In this document: in pieces, positions 8,527-16,815 of the stretch
Layout of the letters: each line of letters opens with the position of its first letter
Numbering within the stretch: the stretch's first letter is position 1
NCBI GenBank assembly: GCA_942492935.1
Contig: OW818654.1
Span: 930,001 to 994,000 of the forward strand
Reading direction: 5' to 3'
DNA length: 64,000 nucleotides
Source of the DNA: JANJUO01 sp942492935
GTDB lineage: Bacteria > Bacteroidota > Ignavibacteria > Kapaibacteriales > UBA2268
Notes under the pieces: generated by a model
Databases searched by the model: none
What the model was told of the DNA's origin: nothing
What the model saw: only the letters and a program-made list of their open reading frames with translations
Made by a program: the position numbers and the translations under genes

Positions 8527-8712
8527 TTAATTTATTCCTGCTTGTTTATATATACTTTTTAATGTTCCAATTGGAATATCGCTACTTAATTTCCCTGGAA
8601 TTGTAACAAGTCCCTTTTTATCAGGATGAGCATAATGACGATGAGAGCCATTAATTCTTATTGGAAACCATCCATCATTTTCTATTAATTTTATGATTTC
8701 TTTAACTTTCAT
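8527..8712 (-). CDS. hicA: HicA-like mRNA interferase toxin
   Basis: A 61-residue dsRBD-like protein with the HicA catalytic signature 'NGSHRHYAHPDKKG' (His24) and the closing 'IPIGTLKSIYKQAG'. HicA cleaves mRNA and tmRNA independently of the ribosome. The length is typical. Its promoter is cassette B, about 60 bp upstream, predicting a leader of roughly 50 nt. Confidence 0.92.
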   Translation of the reverse strand: MKVKEIIKLIENDGWFPIRINGSHRHYAHPDKKGLVTIPGKLSSDIPIGTLKSIYKQAGIN

Positions 8713-8735
8713 ACTTTATTGTTATTTGAAATTCA

Positions 8736-8818
8736 ATAATAATTTTCTTCATTTTTATTAAACAACTGCCCAAATATAAAAATAAATCAATGAACTGCAA
8801 AAGATTTTTATTTCCAAC
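8736..8818 (-). promoter_or_regulatory. Promoter cassette B (hicAB)
   Basis: Minus-strand TTTG (8801-8798), a 19-bp spacer and TATATTTG (8778-8771). The core and about 25 bp on the downstream side are near-identical to cassettes A and C. It sits directly upstream of hicA. Confidence 0.75.
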
Positions 8819-8827
8819 TTTTTTAAA

Positions 8828-9052
8828 TCATGCATATTCATAAGATTTTGCAGTAACAATTTTTTTGGGCTTACCATAGATAATACCTTGCAAATGAACT
8901 AATGTCTCTCTCGAAAAACTTTCTTCTCCGCACTTATTACATACTTTTGCAGGTAAATTTTCTACAATAATGACTTCAGAATCTATTTCAAAAAACTTTT
9001 TTACAAGCTTTTCAGAATACTCAATTGAATTGCAATTTGAACATTGATACAT
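8828..9052 (-). CDS. YgiT-type zinc-finger protein (putative antitoxin)
   Basis: This 74-residue protein has two CxxC pairs, Cys4/Cys7 and Cys38/Cys41, spaced as in the zinc-binding N-domain of MqsA/YgiT antitoxins. 'LPAKVCNKCGEESFS' is the diagnostic segment. It lacks the C-terminal HTH of MqsA, ending in a 'KPKKIV' tail. It overlaps the upstream DUF4258 gene by 1 bp. Such YgiT-DUF4258 pairs recur in many genomes as likely toxin-antitoxin modules. Confidence 0.85.
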   Translation of the reverse strand: MYQCSNCNSIEYSEKLVKKFFEIDSEVIIVENLPAKVCNKCGEESFSRETLVHLQGIIYGKPKKIVTAKSYEYA

Positions 9053-9372
9053 TACAATCTCTCCTTAAAATCTTTGAATACTAATTCATCAGGAAAATAG
9101 ACGGTTATTATTTTTGTATAATCTAAATTTGCTCTTGAAACTAATAAATGTATTGGCTTTCCTGATTTTGTGAAACCTAACAACAAACAACTTGGAGTGT
9201 ATTTATCATCAGGATAATCTTCAATAATACATAAATTATTACCAGCTTCTTCAATTTCAAAATACATTATCTTTCTCTCAATTGCTCTTTTTAAAGCATG
9301 GGCAGATAGCTCATAATTACCAGATGAGATTTGATTTCTAATATCTTCTATTGATTTCAAACTTTTACACAA
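9052..9372 (-). CDS. DUF4258 protein (putative toxin)
   Basis: The 106-residue product matches DUF4258: 'YELSAHALKRAIERKI', then 'IEDYPDDKYTPSCLLLGF', then 'PIHLLVSRA...KIITVYFPD'. DUF4258 is distantly related to RelE/MqsR-like toxins. No ATG fits the family's N-terminus, so initiation is probably at TTG (9370-9372), with another TTG four codons in. Cassette C lies 30-65 bp upstream, giving a leader under 30 nt. Confidence 0.8.
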   Translation of the reverse strand: MCKSLKSIEDIRNQISSGNYELSAHALKRAIERKIMYFEIEEAGNNLCIIEDYPDDKYTPSCLLLGFTKSGKPIHLLVSRANLDYTKIITVYFPDELVFKDFKERL

Positions 9373-9379
9373 AGATATT

Positions 9380-9447
9380 TTCTACAATTTTATTGAACAA
9401 CTGCCCAAATATAAAAAAATACCATTGAACTGCAAAGAATAATATTT
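9380..9447 (-). promoter_or_regulatory. Promoter cassette C (DUF4258-YgiT pair)
   Basis: Minus-strand TTTG (9436-9433), a 19-bp spacer and TATATTTG (9413-9406). It is the third copy of the cassette found upstream of hicAB and of the structured RNA. Confidence 0.75.
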
Positions 9448-10089
9448 CAAAAAATTATACTTATGGATGATTCTATTGTTACAAACATTAAATCTCGATT
9501 GGATTTCAAGGAATTAGGGCTTTTATCCTTGAACGCAATTTAGAATTAGAGTAACAATTTTTTGCAATTGTATTTAGCAACGTAGTTGCGACATCTTAGT
9601 AGAACCAGATTTGTTTTTAAGTAAAAGCTCCGTAGGAGCGATATAAAAATATATCGCAGCTACGCAGCTTATGATATTTTTAATTATTTTTTTCTATTAT
9701 GATATCGCAGCTACGCAGCTTATGATATTTTTAATTATTTTTTTCTATTATGATATCGCAGCTACGCAGCTAAAAGGAATGGATTCTGAAACAAGTTCAG
9801 AATGACGGAATTTGTTTTCTGTGTCATTCCGCACTTGATGCGGAATCTAATATTTTAAGATGTCCAACACTTTCAAAGTGTTGGACATCTTGAATTGAAA
9901 ATGACATAAATCGTTAATGGATTCTGAAATAAATTCAGAATAGTAAAATATATTTAATTAAAAAATACAATCATTTTAAATTAATTTAATCAATCGTTTA
10001 AAAAAATGAAAATTTTGCAACTTTTTTCTCATCTAATTCGTATTAGTAGTTTGATGATGGTAAAAATCAAAATTTATATAGGGAATTTG
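9448..10089. repeat. Intergenic repeats before the efflux operon
   Basis: No gene is supported. From left to right: a fragment of the 'gttacaaac...ggaatta' inverted-repeat element (9478-9516); a small hairpin gctccgtaggagc near 9627; three copies of a 51-bp unit starting 'atcgcagctacgcagct' at 9653, 9704 and 9755; then a diverged single copy of the 134-bp hairpin unit (9820-9945). Promoter elements for the downstream tolC gene presumably lie in the AT-rich 9945-10005. Confidence 0.75.
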
Positions 10090-11391
10090 ATGAGAAAGAT
10101 TGTTTTTGTGCTTATAGCCGTTATAATATTATTTAACATTAACCTAAATGCACAACCTGAAATAAAAAAAGTGATGAATTTGAATGAGTGTATTGAAATT
10201 GCTTTGCAAAGAAATTTCGATATTCAAACTAACGATATGCAAATCAAATCTGCAAATGCAGACTTAACAAATGCTTTTGGGCAGTATCTTCCTTCATTTG
10301 GTTTTGATATGGGTTATTCCAAAACATTCAAAGATAATATTCCTAATTCCACAAATTATAATATGGGTTTGGGTGCTAATTGGACTATCTTTGATGGTTT
10401 TGCGCGAGAAGCTAATTATGCAAGAGCTCAAGAACAAATGAATGTTGTCAAATTAAATAACCAATTTTCAGTGGAAACTGTAAGATTATTTGTTATTCAA
10501 AGATATATTGATGTTATCAGAAAATCTCAAATTGTAAAAATCAGAAAAGAAAATCTTGAATTAGGGAAAAAAGAGTTAGAAAGAATTCAAGCAATGTATG
10601 AAGTTGGTACTATACCGATAAGTACTTTATATTCTCAGGAAGCTGATTTAGGAAATCGTGAATTTGAACTCGTAAATTCTGAAAATGATTTCAATTTATC
10701 GAAATCATATTTACTTACTGTTATGGGATTAAGCCCTGTTCTTGAAGTTGAATTTGTTGAAACCTCTATTCCTTCTGAAGTAAATGATATTGATATTAAT
10801 AACTTCAGACAACAATCAGGTACAATTCAATCAGCGATTAAAAAAGCAGTTGATAATAGAGCAGACTTGAAAGCAGTTGATGCAAATATAATTTCTTCGA
10901 AAGAAAATGTTAGATATGCATCAAGTTCATATATGCCATCACTATCTGCCAATGGTGGCTGGTCTTGGGCAAATACAGAATTTACTCAATTTCAAGATTA
11001 TGGCGGAAGTTATATTGGCTTAAATCTAAAAGTTCCATTATTCACTGGCTTTTCGACAGATTTACAAGTTCAAAATGCTAAATTGCGATTAATGCAAACA
11101 GAAATTGAAAAGAAGAAATTAGAACAAGAGATAACCCAAGATATTCATAATGCCTATTTGAAATTAGCAGCAGCAGAGAAATCCCTTGAAATTTCGAATA
11201 AAACAATTCGTTCAGCCGAAAAAAATTATGAAAGCTATAAAGAAAGATTTCAAGTTGGTTCATCTAATATTACAGATTTAACACAAGCAAATACACTGTT
11301 TATTACAGCTCAAATAAACAGGATACGTGCGGTTTATGATTATTTACAAGCACAGAAAGAATTATTATTTGCAATTGGCGAACTTAAATAA
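10090..11391 (+). CDS. TolC-family outer-membrane efflux protein
   Basis: The 433-residue protein starts with a signal peptide (ending LNAQ). It has two OEP repeats of long helices and strands: 'NLNECIEIALQRNFDIQ' begins the first and 'IKKAVDNRADLKAVDANI' the second, which ends 'DLTQANTLFITAQINRIRAVYDYLQAQ'. It forms the trimeric outer-membrane duct for the pump encoded downstream. I start at the ATG at 10090, with AGGGA upstream, because the preceding 28 in-frame residues would bury the signal peptide. Confidence 0.9.
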   Translation: MRKIVFVLIAVIILFNINLNAQPEIKKVMNLNECIEIALQRNFDIQTNDMQIKSANADLTNAFGQYLPSFGFDMGYSKTFKDNIPNSTNYNMGLGANWTIFDGFAREANYARAQEQMNVVKLNNQFSVETVRLFVIQRYIDVIRKSQIVKIRKENLELGKKELERIQAMYEVGTIPISTLYSQEADLGNREFELVNSENDFNLSKSYLLTVMGLSPVLEVEFVETSIPSEVNDIDINNFRQQSGTIQSAIKKAVDNRADLKAVDANIISSKENVRYASSSYMPSLSANGGWSWANTEFTQFQDYGGSYIGLNLKVPLFTGFSTDLQVQNAKLRLMQTEIEKKKLEQEITQDIHNAYLKLAAAEKSLEISNKTIRSAEKNYESYKERFQVGSSNITDLTQANTLFITAQINRIRAVYDYLQAQKELLFAIGELK

Positions 11392-11420
11392 ATTTTATAA
11401 AATTTTTTTCGAGGGATATT

Positions 11421-12035
11421 ATGGATAACAATTTACAAAGTAATGAAAATCGTGATTGGGCAAATATGATGCCTGATTACAATACTTTTGATGTCAAACA
11501 AATGAGGGTGGGTTTTGGTAGAAGACTCGGTTCATCATTAATTGACTTGTTGATTTTTTTGATTATTCTACTCGTAGTTATTATGGTTTCTGGAGTAATG
11601 AGTAATATTGATTTCTCATCTGTTATGTCAAATCCAATGGGATTTTCTGAAGATATGGAAGCAATTTCTCCAACATTAGCAATAATAACTTCTATTCTCG
11701 GATTTTTGTATTTCTTGCCTGAAGCATTTCTTGGACAAACTTTAGGGAAAATGATTTTATCTATCAAAATTGCAGATATGAATAGAAAACCAGCTACAAC
11801 AAATCAATTACTTATCAGATATTTCATTAAGCATGGTGATTATATTTTTTCATTGATTGGTGCTTTAGCTATGCTTAATATCGTTGAAACAATTGGTTCT
11901 ATTTATGGATTTGTTATATGGATAGGATTCTTTTTTGTTCTTGGTGCTAATAGAATGGCATTTCATGATATGGGTGCCAATACTGCAGTTTTCTTTAAAG
12001 ACGAAATTGACTATTCTACACAGAATATTCAATAA
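11421..12035 (+). CDS. RDD-family membrane protein
   Basis: A 204-residue protein with an RDD domain: 'FGRRLGSSLIDLLIFLIILLV' (Arg and Asp in helix 1), a second helix with 'PEAFLGQTLGKMILSIKI', and a third hydrophobic region ending in 'GANRMAFHDMGANTAVF'. RDD proteins are inner-membrane proteins with poorly known roles; some are proposed Na+/H+ transporters. Its position between the tolC-like and adaptor genes suggests co-expression with the efflux pump. Confidence 0.85.
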   Translation: MDNNLQSNENRDWANMMPDYNTFDVKQMRVGFGRRLGSSLIDLLIFLIILLVVIMVSGVMSNIDFSSVMSNPMGFSEDMEAISPTLAIITSILGFLYFLPEAFLGQTLGKMILSIKIADMNRKPATTNQLLIRYFIKHGDYIFSLIGALAMLNIVETIGSIYGFVIWIGFFFVLGANRMAFHDMGANTAVFFKDEIDYSTQNIQ

Positions 12036-12077
12036 TTGATTTTTGAAATTTTAAATTTGAAATAAAGGTATTTTATA

Positions 12078-13361
12078 ATGGCAAAGCGTAAATCAAATAA
12101 AGCTATTTGGATAGTATTAGCATTAGTAGTTATTTTAATTGGCGTTGTTTCAATTTTTATTATAAATAAAAGTAATGGTGCAATTGCTGTTACTACTTCT
12201 AAAGTTGAAAGAAAAACTATTGTTCAGACAGTATCTGCAACAGGAAAAATCGAACCTGAAACGGAAGTTAAAATCTCATCAGAAACTTCAGGTGAAATTA
12301 TATTTCTTGGAGTTAAAGAAGGAGATACTGTTCGAGCAAATCAGCTATTGGTACGCATCAAACCTGATATTATTGAAGCTCAACTTGAGCAAATGAAAGC
12401 CGGTAGTGATGCTTCAAAAAGTGAAATTAAAGCCCGTAAAGCTGAAGTTGACAAAACTAAAGCAGATTTCGACAGAGCAAAAGAATTATTTAATAAAGGT
12501 TTTATCTCCAAGCAAGATTTTGATGGTGCTACTTTAGCTTATAATGCTTCAGTTGCATCTTATGAATCATCATTATCAAGATTAAAGCAATCACAAGCAA
12601 GTCAAAATCAAATTGAAAGGAATATGGATAGAACTTCAATTTACTCTCCACTAAATGGTATTGTTACTTCACTATCTGTGGAAAATAATGAAAAAGTTGT
12701 TGGCTCTCAAATGATGACTGGTACAGAAATGATGAAAGTTGCTGATTTACGAATGATGAATGCCGTTGTTGATGTCGATGAAAATGATATTATTCATGTG
12801 AAAATTGGCGATACAGCACGAGTTGAGATAGACGCTTTGCCTGATAAAATTATTAATGGTGTTGTGATTGAAATTGGACATTCTGCAAAATCAAATGCAC
12901 TTGGTACTCAAGACCAAGTTACAAATTTTAGTGTAAAAATACGTTTACTTGACCCTGAAGCTAAGTTAAGACCTGGGATGAGCTGTAATGCTGAAATTGA
13001 AACTGAAACAAGAATAAACGTTCTTTCAGTGCCACTGCAAGCAGTTACAATAAGAGATCCACGTATGGAAGAAGCGAATGATGAAAAAGATGATAGACAA
13101 ATTCAAAAAGTTGATGAAAATGAAAATAAATCAAAGAAAGTGGAAAGACCACCTTCGGTTGTATTTTTGAAAAAAGACAAAAAAGCAAAGATGGTAAAAG
13201 TTGAAACTGGCATTAGCGATAATGGATTTATCGAAATATTGAATGGCTTAAATGAAAATGATGAAATTATTTCCGGAAGTTTCCAAGCTGTTAGCAAACT
13301 TTTAAAAGATGGTGCTGATATAAAAATTGATAGTGTTGCAAAAAAATTCAAGAAGAAATAG
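12078..13361 (+). CDS. MacA-like periplasmic adaptor (HlyD/RND-MFP family)
   Basis: The 427-residue protein has an N-terminal membrane anchor (10-29). It then has the split biotinyl-lipoyl domain ('KISSETSGEIIFLGVKEGD' and 'IYSPLNGIVTSLSVENNE'), a coiled-coil hairpin between them (about 110-180), and a beta-barrel domain. A polar linker (about 330-360, rich in Asp, Glu and Lys) interrupts the membrane-proximal domain. It should bridge the ABC permease and the TolC-like duct. Confidence 0.9.
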   Translation: MAKRKSNKAIWIVLALVVILIGVVSIFIINKSNGAIAVTTSKVERKTIVQTVSATGKIEPETEVKISSETSGEIIFLGVKEGDTVRANQLLVRIKPDIIEAQLEQMKAGSDASKSEIKARKAEVDKTKADFDRAKELFNKGFISKQDFDGATLAYNASVASYESSLSRLKQSQASQNQIERNMDRTSIYSPLNGIVTSLSVENNEKVVGSQMMTGTEMMKVADLRMMNAVVDVDENDIIHVKIGDTARVEIDALPDKIINGVVIEIGHSAKSNALGTQDQVTNFSVKIRLLDPEAKLRPGMSCNAEIETETRINVLSVPLQAVTIRDPRMEEANDEKDDRQIQKVDENENKSKKVERPPSVVFLKKDKKAKMVKVETGISDNGFIEILNGLNENDEIISGSFQAVSKLLKDGADIKIDSVAKKFKKK

Positions 13362-13366
13362 TTGAA

Positions 13367-14080
13367 ATGGAAAACAAAACAAAATTAATTGAAATAGAGC
13401 ATATATCAAAAGTCTATGATATGGGTGCCGAAAGAGTATTTGCTTTGCGTGATGTGTCTTTAACATTATTTGAGAATGAATATATTGCGATAATGGGACC
13501 ATCTGGTTCAGGAAAATCTACATTGATGAATATTCTTGGTTGTCTTGATACTCCAAGTGGTGGCAAATATCATCTTACAGGAGAGGACGTTAGTTCAATG
13601 GATGATGATGAACTTGCAAACATCAGAAATCGTAAAATTGGCTTCGTATTTCAGACTTTTAATTTACTTGCACGTGCTACAACTCTCAAAAATGTAGAGT
13701 TACCATTAGTTTATGCTGGTATTCCTTCAGCACAAAGACTTGAAAGAGCAAGACAAACATTAGAAAATGTCGGTCTTGCCGATAGAATGGACCATAAGCC
13801 AAATGAATTATCAGGAGGTCAGCGGCAAAGAGTTGCCATTGCACGTGCTTTGGTAACAAATCCCTCAATTATCTTAGCCGATGAACCAACTGGTAATCTT
13901 GACTCGAAAACGGGTATAGAAATAATGAAATTATTTAGTGATTTATGGAAAGAAGGCAATACCATTATTCTTGTTACACACGAAGAGGAAATTGCAAGAC
14001 ATGCCCATAGAATTATTAGAATAAAAGACGGTTTAATTGAAAGAGACGAGGTTAATAATAATCCAACTACTTATCAATAA
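13367..14080 (+). CDS. MacB/LolD-type ABC transporter ATPase
   Basis: A 237-residue ATPase with all ABC motifs: Walker A GPSGSGKST (44-52), Q-loop in 'FVFQTFNLL', signature LSGGQRQR, Walker B 'IILADEPTGNLDS' and H-loop 'ILVTHEEE'. It belongs to the MacB/LolD/FtsE branch that drives mechanotransmission rather than classical transport. In the MacB of enterobacteria this domain is fused to the permease; here it is a separate gene, 5 bp after the adaptor and 2 bp before the first permease. Confidence 0.93.
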   Translation: MENKTKLIEIEHISKVYDMGAERVFALRDVSLTLFENEYIAIMGPSGSGKSTLMNILGCLDTPSGGKYHLTGEDVSSMDDDELANIRNRKIGFVFQTFNLLARATTLKNVELPLVYAGIPSAQRLERARQTLENVGLADRMDHKPNELSGGQRQRVAIARALVTNPSIILADEPTGNLDSKTGIEIMKLFSDLWKEGNTIILVTHEEEIARHAHRIIRIKDGLIERDEVNNNPTTYQ

Positions 14081-14082
14081 TT

Positions 14083-15336
14083 ATGAAATTAACAGAATTT
14101 ACAGAAACAATGAAAATTTCGTTTGACTCACTAAGAGCAAACAAAATGAGGTCATTCCTTGCTTCATTTGGTGTGGTGATTGGAATTTCATTTGTTATTC
14201 TTATGGGCTGGTTAATTGGTGGTTTAGATAGTGCCGTTAGTGACACTTTTAAAACCATTGGTGTTGATATGATGTATATTGATAAATGGGATTGGGCTGG
14301 TGGTAGAAACTGGAAGGATATTCGTCAAAGAAAAAATATAACTATTGAACAAGTGAATAAATTCACCAAAAAACTCAAATCTGCTGAACTAACTTTCCCA
14401 TCTGCAAGACAATGGGGTACAACTATAAAGTATTACAACATTACTTATAAAGGAATAAATGTTACTGGAACTTCAAGCAATCACGCTTTAACACCAGCAG
14501 GAGAAGTTACAGAAGGCAGGCATTTTACCCCATTTGAAGATGATTTAAATTCCAATGTAGCTGTAATCGGCTCAAAAGTAAATGAATCTTTTTTTCCAAA
14601 TGGCGGTGCAGTGGGTAAAACAATTAAGATAAACGGACACAAATTTTTAGTTATTGGTGTAATAAAAAAACAGGGAACAATGATGCTTGATTTTCTTGAT
14701 AATCAAGTATATATTCCTTTAGGTTCTTTTTTGAAGACTTTTGGCAAATTCAATCGTTCAATTTCAATCGGTATAAAAGCGGGTTCTGAAGAAAGATTAG
14801 ATGAAGTTAGAGATGAGGCACGTGGTTTGATGCGTTCAATACGTAATTTAAAACCTTATGATAAAGATAATTTTTCTATCAATGAAACAAAAGCATTTGA
14901 AGCACAGGTTGCAACTATACGTTTGATAGTATGGGGTGTTGGTATTGGAATGACAACTTTGTCATTTTTTGTTGGAATAATTGGAATTATGAATATAATG
15001 TTTGTGTCTGTTACCGAAAGAACAAAGGAGATTGGCATTAGAAAAGCTATTGGAGCAAGAAAGAGCGCGATTCTAACTCAGTTTATTATGGAATCTACTG
15101 CATTATGCTTGCTGGGTTCATTTATATCATTAGTTGTTTGTTCCATCATAGTATTTGCAGCAGCGACTTTTTTGCCTATGATTTCCCCAAATCTCGCTTT
15201 TTTATCTCCATATCTATCGTATGACCTCTTGTTAATTGCATCATTTGTATCAATTATAGTAGGTATTCTTGCAGGTCTTGTACCGGCAATCAGAGCCGCG
15301 AATTTAGACCCTGTAGAATCACTAAGGTTTGAATAA
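14083..15336 (+). CDS. MacB-type ABC permease (first)
   Basis: The 417-residue protein has the MacB topology: one N-terminal helix (about 25-47), a large periplasmic MacB_PCD domain ('PAGEVTEGRHFTPFEDD', 'VAVIGSKVNESFFP'), and three C-terminal FtsX helices. The cytoplasmic 'TERTKEIGIRKAIGARK' coupling segment and the end 'AANLDPVESLRFE' are typical. It should pair with the next permease or form a homodimer. Confidence 0.92.
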   Translation: MKLTEFTETMKISFDSLRANKMRSFLASFGVVIGISFVILMGWLIGGLDSAVSDTFKTIGVDMMYIDKWDWAGGRNWKDIRQRKNITIEQVNKFTKKLKSAELTFPSARQWGTTIKYYNITYKGINVTGTSSNHALTPAGEVTEGRHFTPFEDDLNSNVAVIGSKVNESFFPNGGAVGKTIKINGHKFLVIGVIKKQGTMMLDFLDNQVYIPLGSFLKTFGKFNRSISIGIKAGSEERLDEVRDEARGLMRSIRNLKPYDKDNFSINETKAFEAQVATIRLIVWGVGIGMTTLSFFVGIIGIMNIMFVSVTERTKEIGIRKAIGARKSAILTQFIMESTALCLLGSFISLVVCSIIVFAAATFLPMISPNLAFLSPYLSYDLLLIASFVSIIVGILAGLVPAIRAANLDPVESLRFE

Positions 15337-15337
15337 T

Positions 15338-16571
15338 ATGAATTTTTTGGAATCAATAAAACAAGCATTCGACTCAGTTAGGGTGAATAAATTACGTGCT
15401 GGTCTTACATTGTTAAGCATTTCGATTGGTGTATTTGCAATAATCATTTCAATTTCATTAGTTCGTTCGATAGATAATACTGTTGAAAAGCAACTTGAAG
15501 AACTTGGTGAAAATTCTTTTTATATTTATAAGATGCCTAAAATGGTTATGAATGGAGGGCATTGGAGAAAATATGCCAGAAGAAAATCAATAACTTATTC
15601 AGATGCATTACAATTAAAAAGAGAGATGAAATTAACACCATATATATCAGCTTATGGTGTTGGAACAGGCAATACAGTAAGATATGATAATAACGAAACT
15701 AATGCTAATGTAAATCTATTTGGAGTTGATGCTGATTATTTTACTGTAAATAATATTTCAATTGATGAAGGAAGACCAATTTCAGCAAATGAAGTCGATT
15801 TTAATAGGAAAGTATGTTTAATAGGTAATGACGTTAAGGTAATTTTATTTCCAAATATTAATCCAATTGGAAAAAAAATTAAAATAAAAAATCAATTTTA
15901 CACAATTATTGGCACTTTAACAGCTAAAGGTGCTATATTTGGACAAAGTCAAGATAACCAAGTAGTCATTCCTGTTACTCAATTTTTACAGTATTTTAGT
16001 GAAGAAAACGAAGAATCGCTTATTTTGAGTTTTAAAGCATTAGGTAAAGATGCAATGGAATCAACTATGGATGAAGCTATTGGATTGATGCGTTCTATAA
16101 GAAATCTCAAACCTTGGGAAGAAAATTCTTTTGAAATTGAAACTAATGAATCAATTGGGGAACAATTCGCGGGATTGACAGGGTATTTGTCTGCTTTTGG
16201 CTTAATATGTGGTTTAATTGCAATAATTGCTGCTGGGGTGGGTATAATGAATATTATGTTAGTTACGGTGAAAGAACGAACAAGGGAAATAGGTGTTCTG
16301 AAAAGCTATTGGAGCTAAACGTTCTTCAATTATGATGCAGTTCATAATCGAAACTATTACATTATGTCAGATAGGTGGTATTATTGGTATTGTAATGGGA
16401 ATTGCTGTAGGAAACTTATTTGGTGCGTTAATGGGATTAGCTTTTGCTATACCAATGGATTGGGTTTTAATAAGTATTTTAATATGTACTGCATTAGGTC
16501 TAATTTTTGGTGCGTACCCTGCAAACAAAGCATCAAAACTTGACCCAATAGAAGCATTAAGATATGAATAA
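15338..16571 (+). pseudogene. MacB-type ABC permease (second), interrupted by one frameshift
   Basis: Two frames together give a full ~410-residue MacB-type permease. The first frame runs from the ATG at 15338 through the periplasmic domain to 'ERTREIGVLK' and then stops at 16316-16318. The second resumes as a frame reading 'AIGAKRSSIMMQFIIET' to the normal end 'ASKLDPIEALRYE'. One extra A in the AAAA run near 16299-16302 explains the shift: deleting it restores 'VLKAIGAKRSS', matching 'IRKAIGARKSA' of the first permease. It may be an assembly error, a real inactivating mutation, or recoding. Apart from the shift the gene looks intact. Confidence 0.85.
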
Positions 16572-16746
16572 AATCAAAATTTGATATTGCATTTGGATAA
16601 TTGTAATAGCTAAGCCGATATGACTATTTTTTCAACATTATTCTAAAAGTTAAAATTTACAGTAAATTTGTACTATCCACAAATTTTCATTTGATGAATA
16701 TTCCTTGAAAATCCCATTGGGGTTAGATGTTTGTAACTAAATAATT

Positions 16747-16785
16747 ACCCAGTCTCTCAACTTCCTGGAGGTGAGGGACTGGGTT
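16747..16785. terminator. Hairpin between convergent genes
   Basis: ACCCAGTCTCTCA pairs with TGAGGGACTGGGT around an ~11-base loop, in the gap between the converging permease and Cache-domain genes. The flanks are only moderately T-rich, so termination in either direction is likely but not certain. The left flank (16700-16740) carries one end of the dispersed 'attccttgaaaatccc' element. Confidence 0.6.
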
Positions 16786-16815
16786 AATCATAATGGTAAT
16801 ATTTTGCATTTATTA

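Noticed and set aside
12175..12396. 73-residue plus-strand ORF inside the adaptor gene
   Set aside because: It is an out-of-frame shadow of the adaptor.
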